Source: Maritimibacter sp. 55A14
Lineage (GTDB): Bacteria > Pseudomonadota > Alphaproteobacteria > Rhodobacterales > Rhodobacteraceae
Direction: 5' to 3'
Length of the DNA: 64,000 nucleotides
NCBI RefSeq assembly: GCF_003122205.1
Contig: NZ_QEYE01000010.1
Location: 1-64,000 of the forward strand
Shown: positions 27,526 to 37,643 of the stretch, in pieces
Position numbering within the stretch: position 1 is the first letter of the stretch
How the letters are laid out: every line of letters starts with the position of its first letter
The notes under the pieces: model-generated
What the model was told of the DNA's origin: nothing
The model's database searches: none
Seen by the model: the letters and a program-made list of their open reading frames with translations, nothing else
Translations under genes and position numbers: made by a program

Positions 27526-28710
27526 TCAGACCCCGGCCTTGACCATCGCCTCGGCCAGTTTCGGCACGGTGTTGCTGTTGAGTCCGGCGATGTTGATGCG
27601 CGAGTCTCCGACCATGTAGATGCCGCTGTCGGCGCGCATCTTTTCGACCTGTTCGGGCGTCGCGCCCAGCATCGAGAACATGCCGCGATGGTCGGCGATG
27701 AAGCCGAACCGGTCCGACCCGGTCATGTCACGCAGGGCTTCGGCCAGTTGCATGCGCAGTTCCAGCATGCCGCGGCGGACCTTCTCCAGTTCGTCCTTCC
27801 ATTCCCGGCGCAGCGCTTCGTTGGTCAGGATCATCGTGACCAGCCGCGCGCCGTGATCGGGCGGGAACGAGAAGTTCTGCCGATTCAGATAAGCCAGGTT
27901 GCCCTGCGTGACGTCGCGGGTCTTGGCATCGGGCGCGATGGCCAGAACGATGCCGGTGCGTTCGCGATAGATGCCGAAATTCTTGGAACAGCTCGCCGCG
28001 ATCAGCATTTCGGGCATCCGACTGGCCAGCAGGCGGACCCCGGCGGCGTCGTCGCGCAGCCCGTCGCCAAAGCCCTGATAGGCGATGTCCACGAAGGGGA
28101 TCGCATCCTTTTCCAGCAGCAGGTCGGCGACCTGTTCCCATTCCGGGCCGCGCAGATTGGCGCCGGTGGGGTTGTGGCAGCAGCCATGCAGCAGCACCAC
28201 GTCGCCGGGCTTGACCTTCTCCAGATCGGCCATCATGCCCTCGAAATCCACGGTGCAGCTGGTCTTGTCGAAATAGCGGTACTCCGCCATCGGCATCTTC
28301 AGGTACTTGAGGATCGACGGATGGTTGGGCCAGGTCGGCGCCGAGAGCCAGACCGTCGCCTTGGGCGCGGCCATGCGGATCAGTTCCAGCGACTGACGGA
28401 TCGCGCCGGTCCCGCCCGGCGTGTGTGCGGCGGCCACGCGGTCGCGGTCCACCGTGTCGGCGATCACCAGATCGGCCATCGCTTGCTGATAGCCCGGATC
28501 CCCCACCAGCCCGGTATAGGCCTTGGTCGTCTCCAGCTCCCAGAGCTGCTTCTCGGCTTCCTTGACGGCGCGCATCACCGGGGTCACGCCCTCGGCATTG
28601 CGGTAGACACCCACGCCAAGGTCGATCTTGTCGCCGCGCGGGTCCTCGCGGAAGGCCTGCATCAGTTTCAGGATCTTGTCGGCGGGTTGCGGTTTGAGTG
28701 CGCCAAACAT
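27526..28710 (-). CDS. Class I/II aromatic or aspartate aminotransferase
   Basis: The 394-residue PLP enzyme begins MFGALKPQPADKILKLM and has the class I features VGVYRNAEG, HNPTG at HGCCHNPTGANL, and the PLP lysine Lys243 in CSKNFGIYRERTG with the binding Arg downstream. This is the AspC/TyrB type, which transfers amino groups between aspartate or aromatic amino acids and 2-oxoglutarate. It could feed tyrosine into the homogentisate path at 59-62 kb, but that link is inference. No gene follows within its operon; upstream lies a GNAT gene. Confidence 0.92.
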   Translation of the reverse strand: MFGALKPQPADKILKLMQAFREDPRGDKIDLGVGVYRNAEGVTPVMRAVKEAEKQLWELETTKAYTGLVGDPGYQQAMADLVIADTVDRDRVAAAHTPGGTGAIRQSLELIRMAAPKATVWLSAPTWPNHPSILKYLKMPMAEYRYFDKTSCTVDFEGMMADLEKVKPGDVVLLHGCCHNPTGANLRGPEWEQVADLLLEKDAIPFVDIAYQGFGDGLRDDAAGVRLLASRMPEMLIAASCSKNFGIYRERTGIVLAIAPDAKTRDVTQGNLAYLNRQNFSFPPDHGARLVTMILTNEALRREWKDELEKVRRGMLELRMQLAEALRDMTGSDRFGFIADHRGMFSMLGATPEQVEKMRADSGIYMVGDSRINIAGLNSNTVPKLAEAMVKAGV

Positions 28711-28722
28711 GTCGTTCGCCTT

Positions 28723-29289
28723 TCAGTCGGGAATACGCGCCAGATCCCTGTCGCGTTTCAGGATGCGGGTGCTCTCGGCCTGCCGAACCGGGACAAAGCC
28801 GTGTTTCTGATAATTGACCAGTGCCCGCGGATGATCCAGCGTGCAGGTGTTGACCGTCATCTTCGCGACCCCAGGCCGGTCCCAACCGGTATGGATCGCG
28901 GTTTGCAGCAGGTAGCGGCCCAGCCCGCGCCCCACCGCCTGCGGCACCAATCCGAAATAGGCCAGGTCGCAGATGCCCACCTTGCGCCAGTCCAGCAGGA
29001 AGAAGCCATGCGGCCAGCCATCCGAGAAGAGCGTCCAGAGCGCGACATCCGCGTCATGCAGGAGCGCGCGCAAATCGGCCTCCTCCATCTCGAACATATC
29101 GTCCCAGACATAGTCGCGCCCGACCGCGTCATAGAGCGACAGGAAATACCAGGCCGGCGGCGCGGTCGCGTGCAAAAGGGTCACCGGGCTTCCCACCGGC
29201 GTTGCAGGCCACGGAAAACCGGGGCGCTCGGTCATCTCCAGCCAGGTGGTGGTGTAGCTGACTTCGGTGCCTGCGGGGATCAGGGTCAT
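28723..29289 (-). CDS. GNAT-family acetyltransferase
   Basis: The 188-residue protein has the GNAT acetyl-CoA pattern AVGRGLGRYLLQTAI near residue 120, preceded by beta strands typical of the fold. The N-terminal half (residues 1-80) contains WPHGFFLLD and a tryptophan-rich stretch, as in a Rhodobacterales subfamily. The acetyl acceptor is unknown. The ATG at 29289 overlaps the sseA stop by four bases (ATGA), giving an sseA-GNAT pair. Confidence 0.85.
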   Translation of the reverse strand: MTLIPAGTEVSYTTTWLEMTERPGFPWPATPVGSPVTLLHATAPPAWYFLSLYDAVGRDYVWDDMFEMEEADLRALLHDADVALWTLFSDGWPHGFFLLDWRKVGICDLAYFGLVPQAVGRGLGRYLLQTAIHTGWDRPGVAKMTVNTCTLDHPRALVNYQKHGFVPVRQAESTRILKRDRDLARIPD

Positions 29290-30137
29290 CCCGTCTCCAC
29301 CTTCAATTCGTCGAACTGGCCCCATTCGGACCAGGACCCGTCGTAAAGCGCGTGATCGCGCCGCCCCATGCGTTCCAGCGCCAGGTTGAGGATCGCGGCC
29401 GTTACGCCGGAGCCGCAGGAGGTGATGACCGGTTTCGCCGGATCGACGCCCGCGGCCTCGAAAAGCGCGCGCAGCGCCTCGGGGTCCTTCATGGTGCCGT
29501 CGGCGTTGAGCAGGCTGGCGTAATGCAGGTTCCGCGAGCCCGGAACATGCCCGGCCCGAAGACCCTCGCGCGGCTCGGGCTCGTCGCCGCGGAACCGCGC
29601 CGGGCTGCGCGCATCGACGATCTCGGCGTCACGCAGCTTGGACGCGGCGGCGACCTGCGTGACATCCTTGACCATATGCGCCTGGCGGCGGACGGTCATG
29701 TGGCGCTCGCGCAGCACCGGCGGCATGTCCTCCAGCGCGCGGCCCTCCGCCTGCCATTTCGGCAGGCCGCCATCCAGAACCGCCACGTCGGCGTGCCCCA
29801 TCAGCCGGAAGAGCCACCAGACCCGCGCCGCCGAGAAGAGCCCGGCCGTGTCGTAAACGACGATCTGATGCCCGTCGCCCACGCCCATCGCGCGGCAGCG
29901 GCTCATGAATTTCTCCACCGGCGGGACCATGTGCGGCAGGGCCGAGCGGTTGTCGGAGATATCGTAGATATCGAAGAACCGCGCACCGGGGATGTGGCCG
30001 GCGTTATACTCGGCCCGCGCGTCGCGCCCGGCGGCGGGCATGTGCCACGAGCCGTCGAGGATGCGCAGGTCCGGGTCGGCCAGATGGTCGGCCAGCCAGG
30101 CGGTGGAGACGAGCGTGCGGGGGTCGCTATGAGGCAT
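29286..30137 (-). CDS. sseA: 3-mercaptopyruvate sulfurtransferase
   Basis: The 283-residue protein consists of two rhodanese domains. The second has the active loop CGSGVTA (Cys241), where the SGVTA form points to mercaptopyruvate rather than thiosulfate as donor. It transfers sulfur to cyanide or thiols. The first domain lacks a catalytic cysteine, as usual. It overlaps the GNAT gene downstream. It is one of four rhodanese-fold proteins in this window. Confidence 0.92.
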   Translation of the reverse strand: MPHSDPRTLVSTAWLADHLADPDLRILDGSWHMPAAGRDARAEYNAGHIPGARFFDIYDISDNRSALPHMVPPVEKFMSRCRAMGVGDGHQIVVYDTAGLFSAARVWWLFRLMGHADVAVLDGGLPKWQAEGRALEDMPPVLRERHMTVRRQAHMVKDVTQVAAASKLRDAEIVDARSPARFRGDEPEPREGLRAGHVPGSRNLHYASLLNADGTMKDPEALRALFEAAGVDPAKPVITSCGSGVTAAILNLALERMGRRDHALYDGSWSEWGQFDELKVETG

Positions 30138-30241
30138 ATCCGGGCATCCCTGAGATCGCGGAACCAGACTAATGCCTATCCAGCGCGGCAGGGTGTTTCA
30201 AGGGCCAAGCCCCGCTCGGGCGGCAGGTTCCCGCGCTCCGC

Positions 30242-30718
30242 TCAGCCGCCCTGGCGCAGCAGCCGTGCCTTCTGGCGCTGCCAGTCGCGCTTCTTCTCGG
30301 TTTCGCGCTTGTCCACAGTCTTCTTGCCCTTGGCGATGCCGATCTTGATCTTGGCTATGCCCCGGTGGTTGAAGTAGAGCACCAGCGGCACCAGCGTCAT
30401 GCCCTTGCGCGCGCTCTCGTTCCAGAGCTTCGACAATTCCCGCTTGCCGACCAGCAGCTTGCGTTTGCGCCGTTCCTCATGCCCGAAGGTCTTGGCCTGC
30501 GCATAGGGCGCGATATAGGCGTTGATCAGCCAAAGTTCGCCATCCTCGACGCTGGCGTAGCTCTCGGCGATGTTGGCCTGGCCCAGACGCAGCGACTTGA
30601 CCTCGGAACCTTCCAGCATGATGCCGCATTCGAGGTCTTCCTCGATCGCGTAGTCGTGCCGGGCGCGCCGGTTCTCGGCGATCACCTTGTAATTGGGGTT
30701 ATCCTTGGGCTTGGCCAT
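30242..30718 (-). CDS. smpB: SmpB, tmRNA-binding protein
   Basis: The 158-residue protein has the SmpB core: [29 protein letters not shown] is split here across residues 16-44, then the INAYIAPY strand, and a basic C-terminal tail ending KARLLRQGG that mimics a tRNA anticodon end. With tmRNA it rescues stalled ribosomes. The ATG at 30718 ([11 protein letters not shown]) is the family's start; an ATG four codons earlier is less likely. The tmRNA gene itself is not in the window. Confidence 0.95.
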   Translation of the reverse strand: MAKPKDNPNYKVIAENRRARHDYAIEEDLECGIMLEGSEVKSLRLGQANIAESYASVEDGELWLINAYIAPYAQAKTFGHEERRKRKLLVGKRELSKLWNESARKGMTLVPLVLYFNHRGIAKIKIGIAKGKKTVDKRETEKKRDWQRQKARLLRQGG

Positions 30719-30830
30719 GCGCGCGGACATAGGTCAGATGGGGGTCCGAGTCCAGATGGTCCCGCGCCGATTGACCGCGGGCAGGGGCCGCGTAGTATCG
30801 CGGGCATGGCCGGGCACGGGGAGGACGGAC

Positions 30831-32186
30831 ATGACGGAGATGCCTGAGGAGTTTCGGGAGTTCCTGAAGGCGCATCCCGACACGCGCTATCTGGATGCGC
30901 TGATGTTCGATCTGGTCGGCAGCGCGGTGGGCAAACGCTACCCGCGTCGCGACTGGCCGAAGTTCTGCACAGGTGGCGCGGCCTTCTGTGCCGGGATCAC
31001 CACGCTCGACGCCCTGGGGACAAGCTGGGACGTGGAGGGGATCGGCTTTTCCGACGGTGATCCGGACATGGTGGCGCGCCCGGTTCCCGGCACGCTGGTG
31101 CCGGTGCCCTGGCTCGATGGCGTCGCGCAATGCCTGATCCGGCCGGAATGCCCTGACGACCCCGATGGCTGGTGGTTCGACCCGCGCGCGATCCTGGCCC
31201 GCGTGCTGCGCCGGTTCGAGGGGCTGGGTCTGACCCCTGTGGTGGCCTGCGAGCTGGAATTCTATCTCCTGGATGCCGGGCGCGGCCCGGATGGCGCTGC
31301 GCTGCCCGCCAAGCCCACCCGCACCGGACGCGACAGCGCCGCGCCGCGCGTGCTGGCCTTCGACAAACTCGACGAATGGGGCGCGCTGATCGCCGATATC
31401 GACGCGGCCTGCGCCGCGCAGGGACTGCCCGCGGGCGCGGCGACGGCGGAATATGGCGGCAGTCAGTTCGAGATCAACCTTGGCCACCTGCCCGACCCGG
31501 TGCGCGCCGCCGATCACGCGCTCATGCTGCGCCGCGTGGTGCAGGGCGTGGCCGCGCGGCACGGGCAGGCGGCCACCTTCATGTCCAAGCCCTTCACCGG
31601 ACAATCGGGCAGCGGACTGCACATCCACCTGAGCCTTCTCGACGGCGAGGGGCGCAACGTCTTCGACGAGACCGGCCCGAAAGGTGGGCGACTGTTGGGC
31701 CAAGCGGTCGCCGGGCTTCAGGCCACGGCCTGGGACGCACTGGCGATCTTCGCGCCCAATATCGGCGCCTATCGCCGTTTCGCCCCCGACGAGTTCGTGC
31801 CCGTCAACACGAGCTGGGGCAGCAACAACCGCTCGGTCGCCTTCCGCATTCCCTCCGGTCCACCTGCCGCCCGGCGTATCGAACACCGCATCGCCGGGGC
31901 CGAAGCCAACCCCTATCTGGTCATGGCCGCCGTGCTCGCCGGCGCGCATCACGGCATCGCTTGCAGGCTTGAGCCCACGGCGCAAGCCGAAGGCAACGCG
32001 GGCGCCGAGATCGACCCGGACATGCCGGTCAAGCTCTGGTCGGCGCTCGACCGGATCGAAGGCTCCAAGGTGATGGCCGACTATCTCGGCCCGCGCTACC
32101 CGCGCGCCTATGCCGATATCAAGCGTGCAGAGCTCGATGCCTTCCTGGCCGAGGTGCTGCCGCGCGAATACGACTGGTATCTCTAG
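30831..32186 (+). CDS. Glutamine synthetase family protein (PuuA-like)
   Basis: The 451-residue protein is a glutamine-synthetase fold: CELEFYLLD carries the metal-binding Glu, GSGLHIHLSLLD the ammonia/metal His, and NPYLVMAAVLAG the C-terminal block. It is shorter than GlnA and lacks the adenylylation loop, which fits gamma-glutamylpolyamine or related ligases such as PuuA or GlnT. The substrate is not defined by the sequence. GGAGG sits six bases before the ATG at 30831. The longer open frame upstream overlaps smpB antisense and is not used. Confidence 0.88.
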   Translation: MTEMPEEFREFLKAHPDTRYLDALMFDLVGSAVGKRYPRRDWPKFCTGGAAFCAGITTLDALGTSWDVEGIGFSDGDPDMVARPVPGTLVPVPWLDGVAQCLIRPECPDDPDGWWFDPRAILARVLRRFEGLGLTPVVACELEFYLLDAGRGPDGAALPAKPTRTGRDSAAPRVLAFDKLDEWGALIADIDAACAAQGLPAGAATAEYGGSQFEINLGHLPDPVRAADHALMLRRVVQGVAARHGQAATFMSKPFTGQSGSGLHIHLSLLDGEGRNVFDETGPKGGRLLGQAVAGLQATAWDALAIFAPNIGAYRRFAPDEFVPVNTSWGSNNRSVAFRIPSGPPAARRIEHRIAGAEANPYLVMAAVLAGAHHGIACRLEPTAQAEGNAGAEIDPDMPVKLWSALDRIEGSKVMADYLGPRYPRAYADIKRAELDAFLAEVLPREYDWYL

Positions 32187-32379
32187 AGCCGCGCCCACCT
32201 GGTCCGCAACAACTGACCTTGCACCGGCATCGGTCCGTTGCCCGCGCGCGGCTCGTCAGCGAATGCGCGAGCGCTTGCGAGGGCGGTATCACCGCTTTGG
32301 TTTCGGGTTTTCGGGGCTCAATGTCTTTTGCGCAAACACCCTGTGCGGCCTGAATCCCCGATCCTCGTGAAGCCCGCGA

Positions 32380-32868
32380 TCAGATCCCGGCGGGCATGTC
32401 GATCCCCGGCCGCCAAGGCTTGATGTCCAGAAGCGGCGTGCCGTCGAACGCATCCACGGCGTCGATCTCCATCACGCCGGCGGCGGCGTCGAGCGCGGTG
32501 ATCCGCACGCAGGCTAGCCCCAGCGGGTTGGGCCGCACCGGTGAGCGCAAGGCGAAGGTTCCGCGCGGCGCATCGTCCCCGTGCGGCTGCTGCGCGATCA
32601 GGTCGCGCCGGTCGCGGTCCAGCCAGTAGATCAGGATCACGTGCTGGCCCGGCTCCAGCCCTTCCAGCCCCGGCCCATAGCCCGGCCGCAATTCGACCCG
32701 CGCGCCCTTGCCCGTCTTGCGCGCCGCCGTCAGGTTGCGCGGGCAGTCGCCGGGCGACCAGGGAGAGCGGATATGCCCGATGAAGGCCAGGCCCGCGTCA
32801 TGCGCGGCCCCCGGATCGAAACCCAGCACCCGGTCGCCGGGCTGTGCAGGTTTCTTTCTGGCGGCCAT
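32380..32868 (-). CDS. trmO: TrmO/TsaA-family tRNA methyltransferase
   Basis: The 162-residue beta-barrel protein has the TsaA/TrmO features SPWSPGDCPRNL-like N-terminal loop, HVILIYWLD and FALRSPVRPNPLGLACVRI, the last resembling the SPxRPNPIG signature. In E. coli this enzyme adds a methyl group to t6A37 of threonine tRNA from SAM. It ends 193 bases from the glutamine-synthetase-like stop, in convergent orientation, with no gene in that gap. It is followed upstream... the next gene in the same direction, dapA, lies to its right. Confidence 0.85.
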   Translation of the reverse strand: MAARKKPAQPGDRVLGFDPGAAHDAGLAFIGHIRSPWSPGDCPRNLTAARKTGKGARVELRPGYGPGLEGLEPGQHVILIYWLDRDRRDLIAQQPHGDDAPRGTFALRSPVRPNPLGLACVRITALDAAAGVMEIDAVDAFDGTPLLDIKPWRPGIDMPAGI

Positions 32869-32877
32869 CGCGGCGGC

Positions 32878-33753
32878 TCAGTTGATCAGGCCGGCATGGC
32901 GCATCGCGCTCTTGATCAGGGCGCGCGTGTCGGGCGTGAGCGGGGTCAGCGGAAGCCGGATATCCTCCTCGCAGCGACCCAGCACCGAAAGCCCGTATTT
33001 CGCACCCGCCAGGCCTGGCTCCACGAAGATCGCGCGGTGCAGCGGCATCAGCCGGTCCTGCAGTTCCAGCGCGGTGCGGAAATCGCCCGAGAGCGTGGCC
33101 TCCTGCATCTGGGCGCAGAGTCGCGGCGCGACGTTCGCGGTGACCGAGATGCAGCCGACGCCGCCCTGGGCGTTGAAGCCATGCGCGGTTGCGTCCTCGC
33201 CGGAGATCTGGATGAAATCCGGGCCGCAGGTCAGGCGTTGGGCGCAGACCCGCGCCAGGTCGCCGGTCGCGTCCTTGACCCCGATGATGCGCGGCAGCTT
33301 GGCCAGTTCTCCCATCGTCTCGGGCAGCATGTCCACCGCCGAACGGCCCGGGATGTTGTAGATGATGATCGGCAGTTCGCAGCAATCGTGCAGTGCGGTG
33401 AAATGCGCGATCAGCCCCGCTTGCGTGGGCTTGTTGTAATAGGGCGTCACCACCAGCGCGGCATCGGCACCCACCGACTCGGCATGGCGCATGAAGCGCA
33501 TCGCCTCCAGCGTGTTGTTGGAACCCGCACCGGCGACCACCGGGATACGGCCGGCGGCGGCTTTCACCACCTCTTCGACAACCATTTCATGCTCGACATG
33601 GCTCAGCGTCGGGCTCTCGCCCGTGGTGCCGACCGGGACGAGCCCGTGGCTGCCCTCGGCGATGTGCCATTCCACAAGTTTCTTGAGCGTGTCCACATCG
33701 ACCTGGCCGTTCGCAAACGGCGTGACGAGTGCGGGCAGGGACCCTCTGAACAT
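32878..33753 (-). CDS. dapA: 4-hydroxy-tetrahydrodipicolinate synthase
   Basis: The 291-residue TIM-barrel protein has GTTGESPTL for substrate carboxylate binding, YNIPGRS (catalytic Tyr132) and the Schiff-base Lys160 in IGVKDATGD. It condenses pyruvate with aspartate semialdehyde in lysine and diaminopimelate synthesis. The ATG at 33753 gives [13 protein letters not shown], the usual start. It is 9 bases upstream of trmO in the same direction. The divergent neighbour slt also serves the cell wall. Confidence 0.96.
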   Translation of the reverse strand: MFRGSLPALVTPFANGQVDVDTLKKLVEWHIAEGSHGLVPVGTTGESPTLSHVEHEMVVEEVVKAAAGRIPVVAGAGSNNTLEAMRFMRHAESVGADAALVVTPYYNKPTQAGLIAHFTALHDCCELPIIIYNIPGRSAVDMLPETMGELAKLPRIIGVKDATGDLARVCAQRLTCGPDFIQISGEDATAHGFNAQGGVGCISVTANVAPRLCAQMQEATLSGDFRTALELQDRLMPLHRAIFVEPGLAGAKYGLSVLGRCEEDIRLPLTPLTPDTRALIKSAMRHAGLIN

Positions 33754-33903
33754 GACACGCTCCTTCATTTCGGTTCCGGGGAGGCGCCCCGGCTGAAAAC
33801 CGCGCGGACAGTACCGGGCCGCGCCCCGGTTGCCAAGTTGGGCGTTGCAATAGACTGCCTGACCGCTACAGTCCATCCCGTGTGGCATGAAACAGGCATA
33901 GTT

Positions 33904-35862
33904 ATGCTCGCTCGACCCTTGGCCCTGCTGCGCATGATGGCTGCCGTCTTCCTGCTGTGCGGACCGGCGGCTGCCCTGCCGGACGAGGCTGACGGCGCCG
34001 CCCTGGCCGAGGCACTTGCTGCGGCCCGCTCGGGCGACTGGGCGCGGGCCGAAGCCGCGCTTTCCCCCATCGATACACCCGCCGCGCTGTCGCTTCTCGA
34101 ATGGATCAAACTGCACAACGGCGCGGGGTTCTGGGAAGACTACGACGCCTTCCTGAATGCGCATCCCGACTGGCCGGGGCTCGACCGGCTGCGGAGTTTG
34201 GGCGAACGCGAGATCGGATCGGGCGCCGAGCCAAAGGCGGTGATCGCCTATTTCGACGGCGCCCCCCCGCAGACCGGCGCGGGCGTCGTGCGGCTGGTGG
34301 AGGCGTTCGCGGCGCTGGGCCGGGCCGGGGATGCGGGCGCCGAGGTCGTGCGCGCCTGGCGCTCCATGGTGATGAGCGCCGAGGACGAGGCCTATCTGCT
34401 CAAGCGGTTCCCGGACCTGCTGGCCCCGCATCACGAGGCCCGGCTCGACATGCTGTTGTGGCGCGGGAGCGCGGGGGTGGCGCGACGGATGTACCCGCTC
34501 GTCTCCGATGGCTGGCGGGCGCTGGCGGAGGCCCGCATCGCGCTGCGCTCCAACGCCTCGGGGGTGGATACGCGCATCGACGCCGTTCCCGAGGACCTGG
34601 CGGATGATCCGGGGCTGGCCCATGAACGTTTCGCCTGGCGCGCCGCCCGCGGCCGGACGGATGATGCGATCGAGCTTCTGCGCGCGCGCTCGGTGTCGCA
34701 GGCGGCGCTGGGCGTGCCTGACGCGTGGTCCAGCCGGCGCCGCGCCCTCGCCCGCGAGAAGATGCGCGAGGGCGACGTGGCGCTGGCCTACGAGATCGCC
34801 TCGCGCCATTTCCTCGTCGACGGATCGGATTTTGCCGATCTGGAATGGCTGTCGGGCTATATCGCTCTGACGCAGCTCGGCCATCCGGGGCTGGCGGTCG
34901 ATCACTTCACGCGGTTCCGCAACTATGTTGAGACGCCGATCAGCCGCGGCCGCGCCGGCTACTGGCTGGGGCGCGCGTACGAGGCGCTGGGCGAGGCGGA
35001 AAACGCGAAGGCGGCCTATGCGTTCGGCGCCCGCTACCAGACCAGCTTCTACGGCCAGCTCGCGGCGGAACGCGGTGGCATCGCGCCGGATGCGGATCTG
35101 TCCGGGGCCGAGGATGTGGCGCCCTGGCGTCAGGCCGCCTTCGCCGAGACGCCCGTCCTTCAGGCGGCGGTCCTGCTGCACCGCGCCGGTCAGACGGCCT
35201 GGGCCAGGCAATTCTTCACCCATATGGCCGGGACGCTCGAACGCCGGGAGCTTGCGCAGCTTACCGATCTGGTGCTGGAACTGGGCGAGCCGCATATCGC
35301 CCTGATGCTGTCGAAACGCGCCGCCCGCCGCGGCATCGAGGTGCCCAAGGGCTATTACCCGCTGACCGCGCTCACTCGCCAGCCGGTGCCGGTGCCGATG
35401 GAGCTTGCGCTGGCCATTGCCCGGCGCGAGAGCGAGTTCGATCCGCTCGTGGTCAGCCCGGCGGGCGCGCGCGGGCTGATGCAGCTCATGCCCGGCACCG
35501 CGAAGGCGATGGCCGCGAAGACGGGACAGCAGTATTCCGCCGCGCGCCTGACCGACGACTGGACCTACAACGTTGCGCTGGGCACCGCCTATCTGGCGGA
35601 ACTGATGGATGTCTTCGACGGCTCGATCGTACTCGTCGCCGCGGCCTACAATGCCGGCCCGAGCCGCGCGAGCGCGTGGATCGAGGCGTTCGGCGACCCG
35701 CGAGCCGATGGCGTCGACGTGGTGGACTGGATCGAGCATATCCCCTTCCGCGAAACCCGGAACTACGTGATGCGGGTGATGGAATCGCTCCATGTCTACC
35801 GCGCCCGGCTGGGCGGCCGCGCCGCCCCGCTGCGCCTGACGATGGATCTGAAGGAAGGCTAG
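33904..35862 (+). CDS. slt: Soluble lytic murein transglycosylase (Slt)
   Basis: The 652-residue protein has a signal peptide ([21 protein letters not shown]), a long helical superstructure with tetratricopeptide-like repeats, and the C-terminal GH23 domain with catalytic Glu509 in [11 protein letters not shown], then [13 protein letters not shown] and AAYNAGPSR. It cleaves peptidoglycan to 1,6-anhydro products in the periplasm. The ATG at 33904 starts the signal peptide. The much longer open frame upstream is antisense to dapA and is a high-GC artefact. Confidence 0.95.
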   Translation: MLARPLALLRMMAAVFLLCGPAAALPDEADGAALAEALAAARSGDWARAEAALSPIDTPAALSLLEWIKLHNGAGFWEDYDAFLNAHPDWPGLDRLRSLGEREIGSGAEPKAVIAYFDGAPPQTGAGVVRLVEAFAALGRAGDAGAEVVRAWRSMVMSAEDEAYLLKRFPDLLAPHHEARLDMLLWRGSAGVARRMYPLVSDGWRALAEARIALRSNASGVDTRIDAVPEDLADDPGLAHERFAWRAARGRTDDAIELLRARSVSQAALGVPDAWSSRRRALAREKMREGDVALAYEIASRHFLVDGSDFADLEWLSGYIALTQLGHPGLAVDHFTRFRNYVETPISRGRAGYWLGRAYEALGEAENAKAAYAFGARYQTSFYGQLAAERGGIAPDADLSGAEDVAPWRQAAFAETPVLQAAVLLHRAGQTAWARQFFTHMAGTLERRELAQLTDLVLELGEPHIALMLSKRAARRGIEVPKGYYPLTALTRQPVPVPMELALAIARRESEFDPLVVSPAGARGLMQLMPGTAKAMAAKTGQQYSAARLTDDWTYNVALGTAYLAELMDVFDGSIVLVAAAYNAGPSRASAWIEAFGDPRADGVDVVDWIEHIPFRETRNYVMRVMESLHVYRARLGGRAAPLRLTMDLKEG

Positions 35863-35909
35863 GGCTGCGCGCCGTCCGGCCCGGCGCGCCCGGTCTCGTC
35901 CGGAGGACC

Positions 35910-35993
35910 GCCTCCGGCGGGAGTATTTCCGGAAAGATGAAGATGCGCACGCGCCCTGCCTTCATCTTTCGTCAAATACTCCGGGGGTGAGGC
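35910..35993. repeat. Opposed pair of the dispersed intergenic repeat
   Basis: Left unit 35910-35942 reads GCCTCCGGCGGGAGTATTT then CCGGAAAGATGAAG. The right unit 35960-35993 is its reverse complement form (CTTCATCTTTC, gtc, AAATACTCC). Together they make a long imperfect hairpin between the convergent slt and DMT genes, probably a two-way terminator. A further hairpin GGGGGC-AGC-GCCCCC (36004-36018) follows. Confidence 0.8.
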
Positions 35994-36028
35994 CGCAGGC
36001 CGAGGGGGCAGCGCCCCCTTGCCCTGCG

Positions 36029-36895
36029 CTACCGTGCCACCCGTTCGCGCCAGAGTGTGAAGAGCCCCGCCCCCACCACGACCGATGCGCCAATCACCAC
36101 GTTGCTGCGCAGCGCCTCGCCGAAGACCATGAGCCCGATGGCCGAGGCGAAGACCAGTTGCAGGTAGGCGAAGGGCTGGACCGCGCTGGCCTCGGCCACC
36201 TCATAGGTGCGGATCAGCAGCCAGTGCCCGCTGGCCCCGGTCACGCAGAGCACCCCCATCCAGAGCCAGTCTGTCGCGATCATCGGCTCCCAGAACCACA
36301 CCCCCACGCAGGTCATCGCGGCCGATCCGGTCACGCCGGTCCAGAAGAAGCTGGTCGCCGTCGTGTCGCGCCTTGCGGCGTAGCGGGTGAGCAGCCCGTA
36401 GAGCGCGAACATCAGCGCCGCGGTCAGCGGGATGAGCGCGGCGGGCGAGAAGACGCGGAAGCCCGGCTGCAGGATGATCAGCACGCCGATGAAGCCCACG
36501 CCGATCGCCGCCCAGCGCCGCCAGCCCACGCGCTCGCCCAGGATCGGGCCGGAGAGCGCCGCGATCAGAAGCGGATAGGAGGTGAATATCGCGTGGCTCT
36601 CCACCAGACCCAGCGCCACGAAGGCCGCGATCATCACGCAGATCTCGGCGGCCAGCAACAGGCCGCGGAATACCTGCAGGCCCGGCTGTGTCGTCGCCGC
36701 GGCGGCACGCAGCCCGCCGGCCTTGCGCGCGGCGACCGAGATCACGAAGGCGGCGAAGAACCAGTAGCGGATCATCACCACCATGAAGACGTTGTATTCG
36801 CCCGCCAGGTGGCGGGAAATGCCGTCCTGCACGGCGAAGACGAAGGTCGTGGCGATCATCAGCAGGATGCCGAGGCGGGCGTTCGACTGACTCAT
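36029..36895 (-). CDS. EamA/DMT-family permease
   Basis: The 288-residue protein has ten hydrophobic segments in two EamA repeats, with LLMIATTFVFAVQDGISRHL at the start and the second repeat near LTAALMFALYGLLTRYAAR. DMT permeases move metabolites or drugs; the substrate is unknown. Its start overlaps the mnmD stop by four bases, so it is the second gene of a leftward pair. Length fits the family. It is separated from the convergent slt by the repeat pair. Confidence 0.88.
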   Translation of the reverse strand: MSQSNARLGILLMIATTFVFAVQDGISRHLAGEYNVFMVVMIRYWFFAAFVISVAARKAGGLRAAAATTQPGLQVFRGLLLAAEICVMIAAFVALGLVESHAIFTSYPLLIAALSGPILGERVGWRRWAAIGVGFIGVLIILQPGFRVFSPAALIPLTAALMFALYGLLTRYAARRDTTATSFFWTGVTGSAAMTCVGVWFWEPMIATDWLWMGVLCVTGASGHWLLIRTYEVAEASAVQPFAYLQLVFASAIGLMVFGEALRSNVVIGASVVVGAGLFTLWRERVAR

Positions 36896-37590
36896 GGGTG
36901 CCGCTCCAGCCGGCCGGCGGTCATGTGGCGCTTGGTGCCGTATCCCGGTAGGCGCGTCACCGCGAAACCGGCCTGCGCCAGCGCGCGGCGGATATGGCCT
37001 GCAGCCGTGTAGGTGGCGAAGCTGCCGCCCGGCGCGGTGTGGCGCGCGACCTCGCGCAGCAGCGCCGCATCCCAGAGTTCCGGGTTGCGCGCCGGGGCAA
37101 AGCCGTCGAGGAACCAGGCGTCTGCACGCCCGGTCCATTCCGGCAGCCGCGCGCGCGCATCGCCCAGGATCACTTGCGCCTCCAGCGATTCCGTCACCAG
37201 CCGTGTTTCGCCGCGCGACCATGCCTCCAGCAGCGGGGCGGTGAGCGGGGCAAGCGCGGGAAAGGCGCCGAGCGCGCGCGCCATGTCCGCGGCCCGCATC
37301 GGATAGGCTTCGAAACTGGTGAATCGCAGGCGTCCGGGCAGACCGGTCTCCAGCCAGCACTGCCAGGCCGCCAGCAGGTTGAGCCCGGTGCCGAAACCCA
37401 GTTCCGCGATGTGGAACCCCGCGTGCATCCGTTCCGGCAGGCCGTTGCCCGCCAGAAAGACATGCCGCGTCTCCGCCAGCCCGTCCTGGAGCGAGAAATA
37501 CGGGTCGTCGAATCGCGCCGAGACGGGCCCGCCGCCTTCGCGCCAGACGATCTCTGCTGTCTCTGCGACTTGCCGCGTGCGGGTGGCCAT
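36892..37590 (-). CDS. mnmD: MnmD, tRNA 5-methylaminomethyl-2-thiouridine methyltransferase
   Basis: The 232-residue protein corresponds to the N-terminal half of MnmC: SARFDDPYFS, the SAM site HIAELGFGTGLNLLAAW, and the family block DAWFLDGFAPARNPELWD. It converts nm5s2U to mnm5s2U at tRNA wobble position 34. It stands alone, as in many alphaproteobacteria. The ATG at 37590 gives MATRTRQ. The divergent FAD oxidoreductase, 53 bases away, may supply the missing MnmC half. Confidence 0.9.
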   Translation of the reverse strand: MATRTRQVAETAEIVWREGGGPVSARFDDPYFSLQDGLAETRHVFLAGNGLPERMHAGFHIAELGFGTGLNLLAAWQCWLETGLPGRLRFTSFEAYPMRAADMARALGAFPALAPLTAPLLEAWSRGETRLVTESLEAQVILGDARARLPEWTGRADAWFLDGFAPARNPELWDAALLREVARHTAPGGSFATYTAAGHIRRALAQAGFAVTRLPGYGTKRHMTAGRLERHP

Positions 37591-37643
37591 GCGATGTCCC
37601 GGAATGCCGTGATCGGTGCGGAGCATGGTGGGAGGCAGAGCGA

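Noticed and set aside
32581-33903. Very long rightward open frame continuing upstream of the transglycosylase, antisense to dapA
   Set aside because: The signal peptide at 33904 marks the true start; the upstream part only mirrors dapA and its codons in a high-GC genome, with no family features.
33754-35793. Long leftward open frame antisense to slt, continuous with dapA
   Set aside because: dapA has a conserved start at 33753 and the extension is antisense to the clear GH23 transglycosylase.
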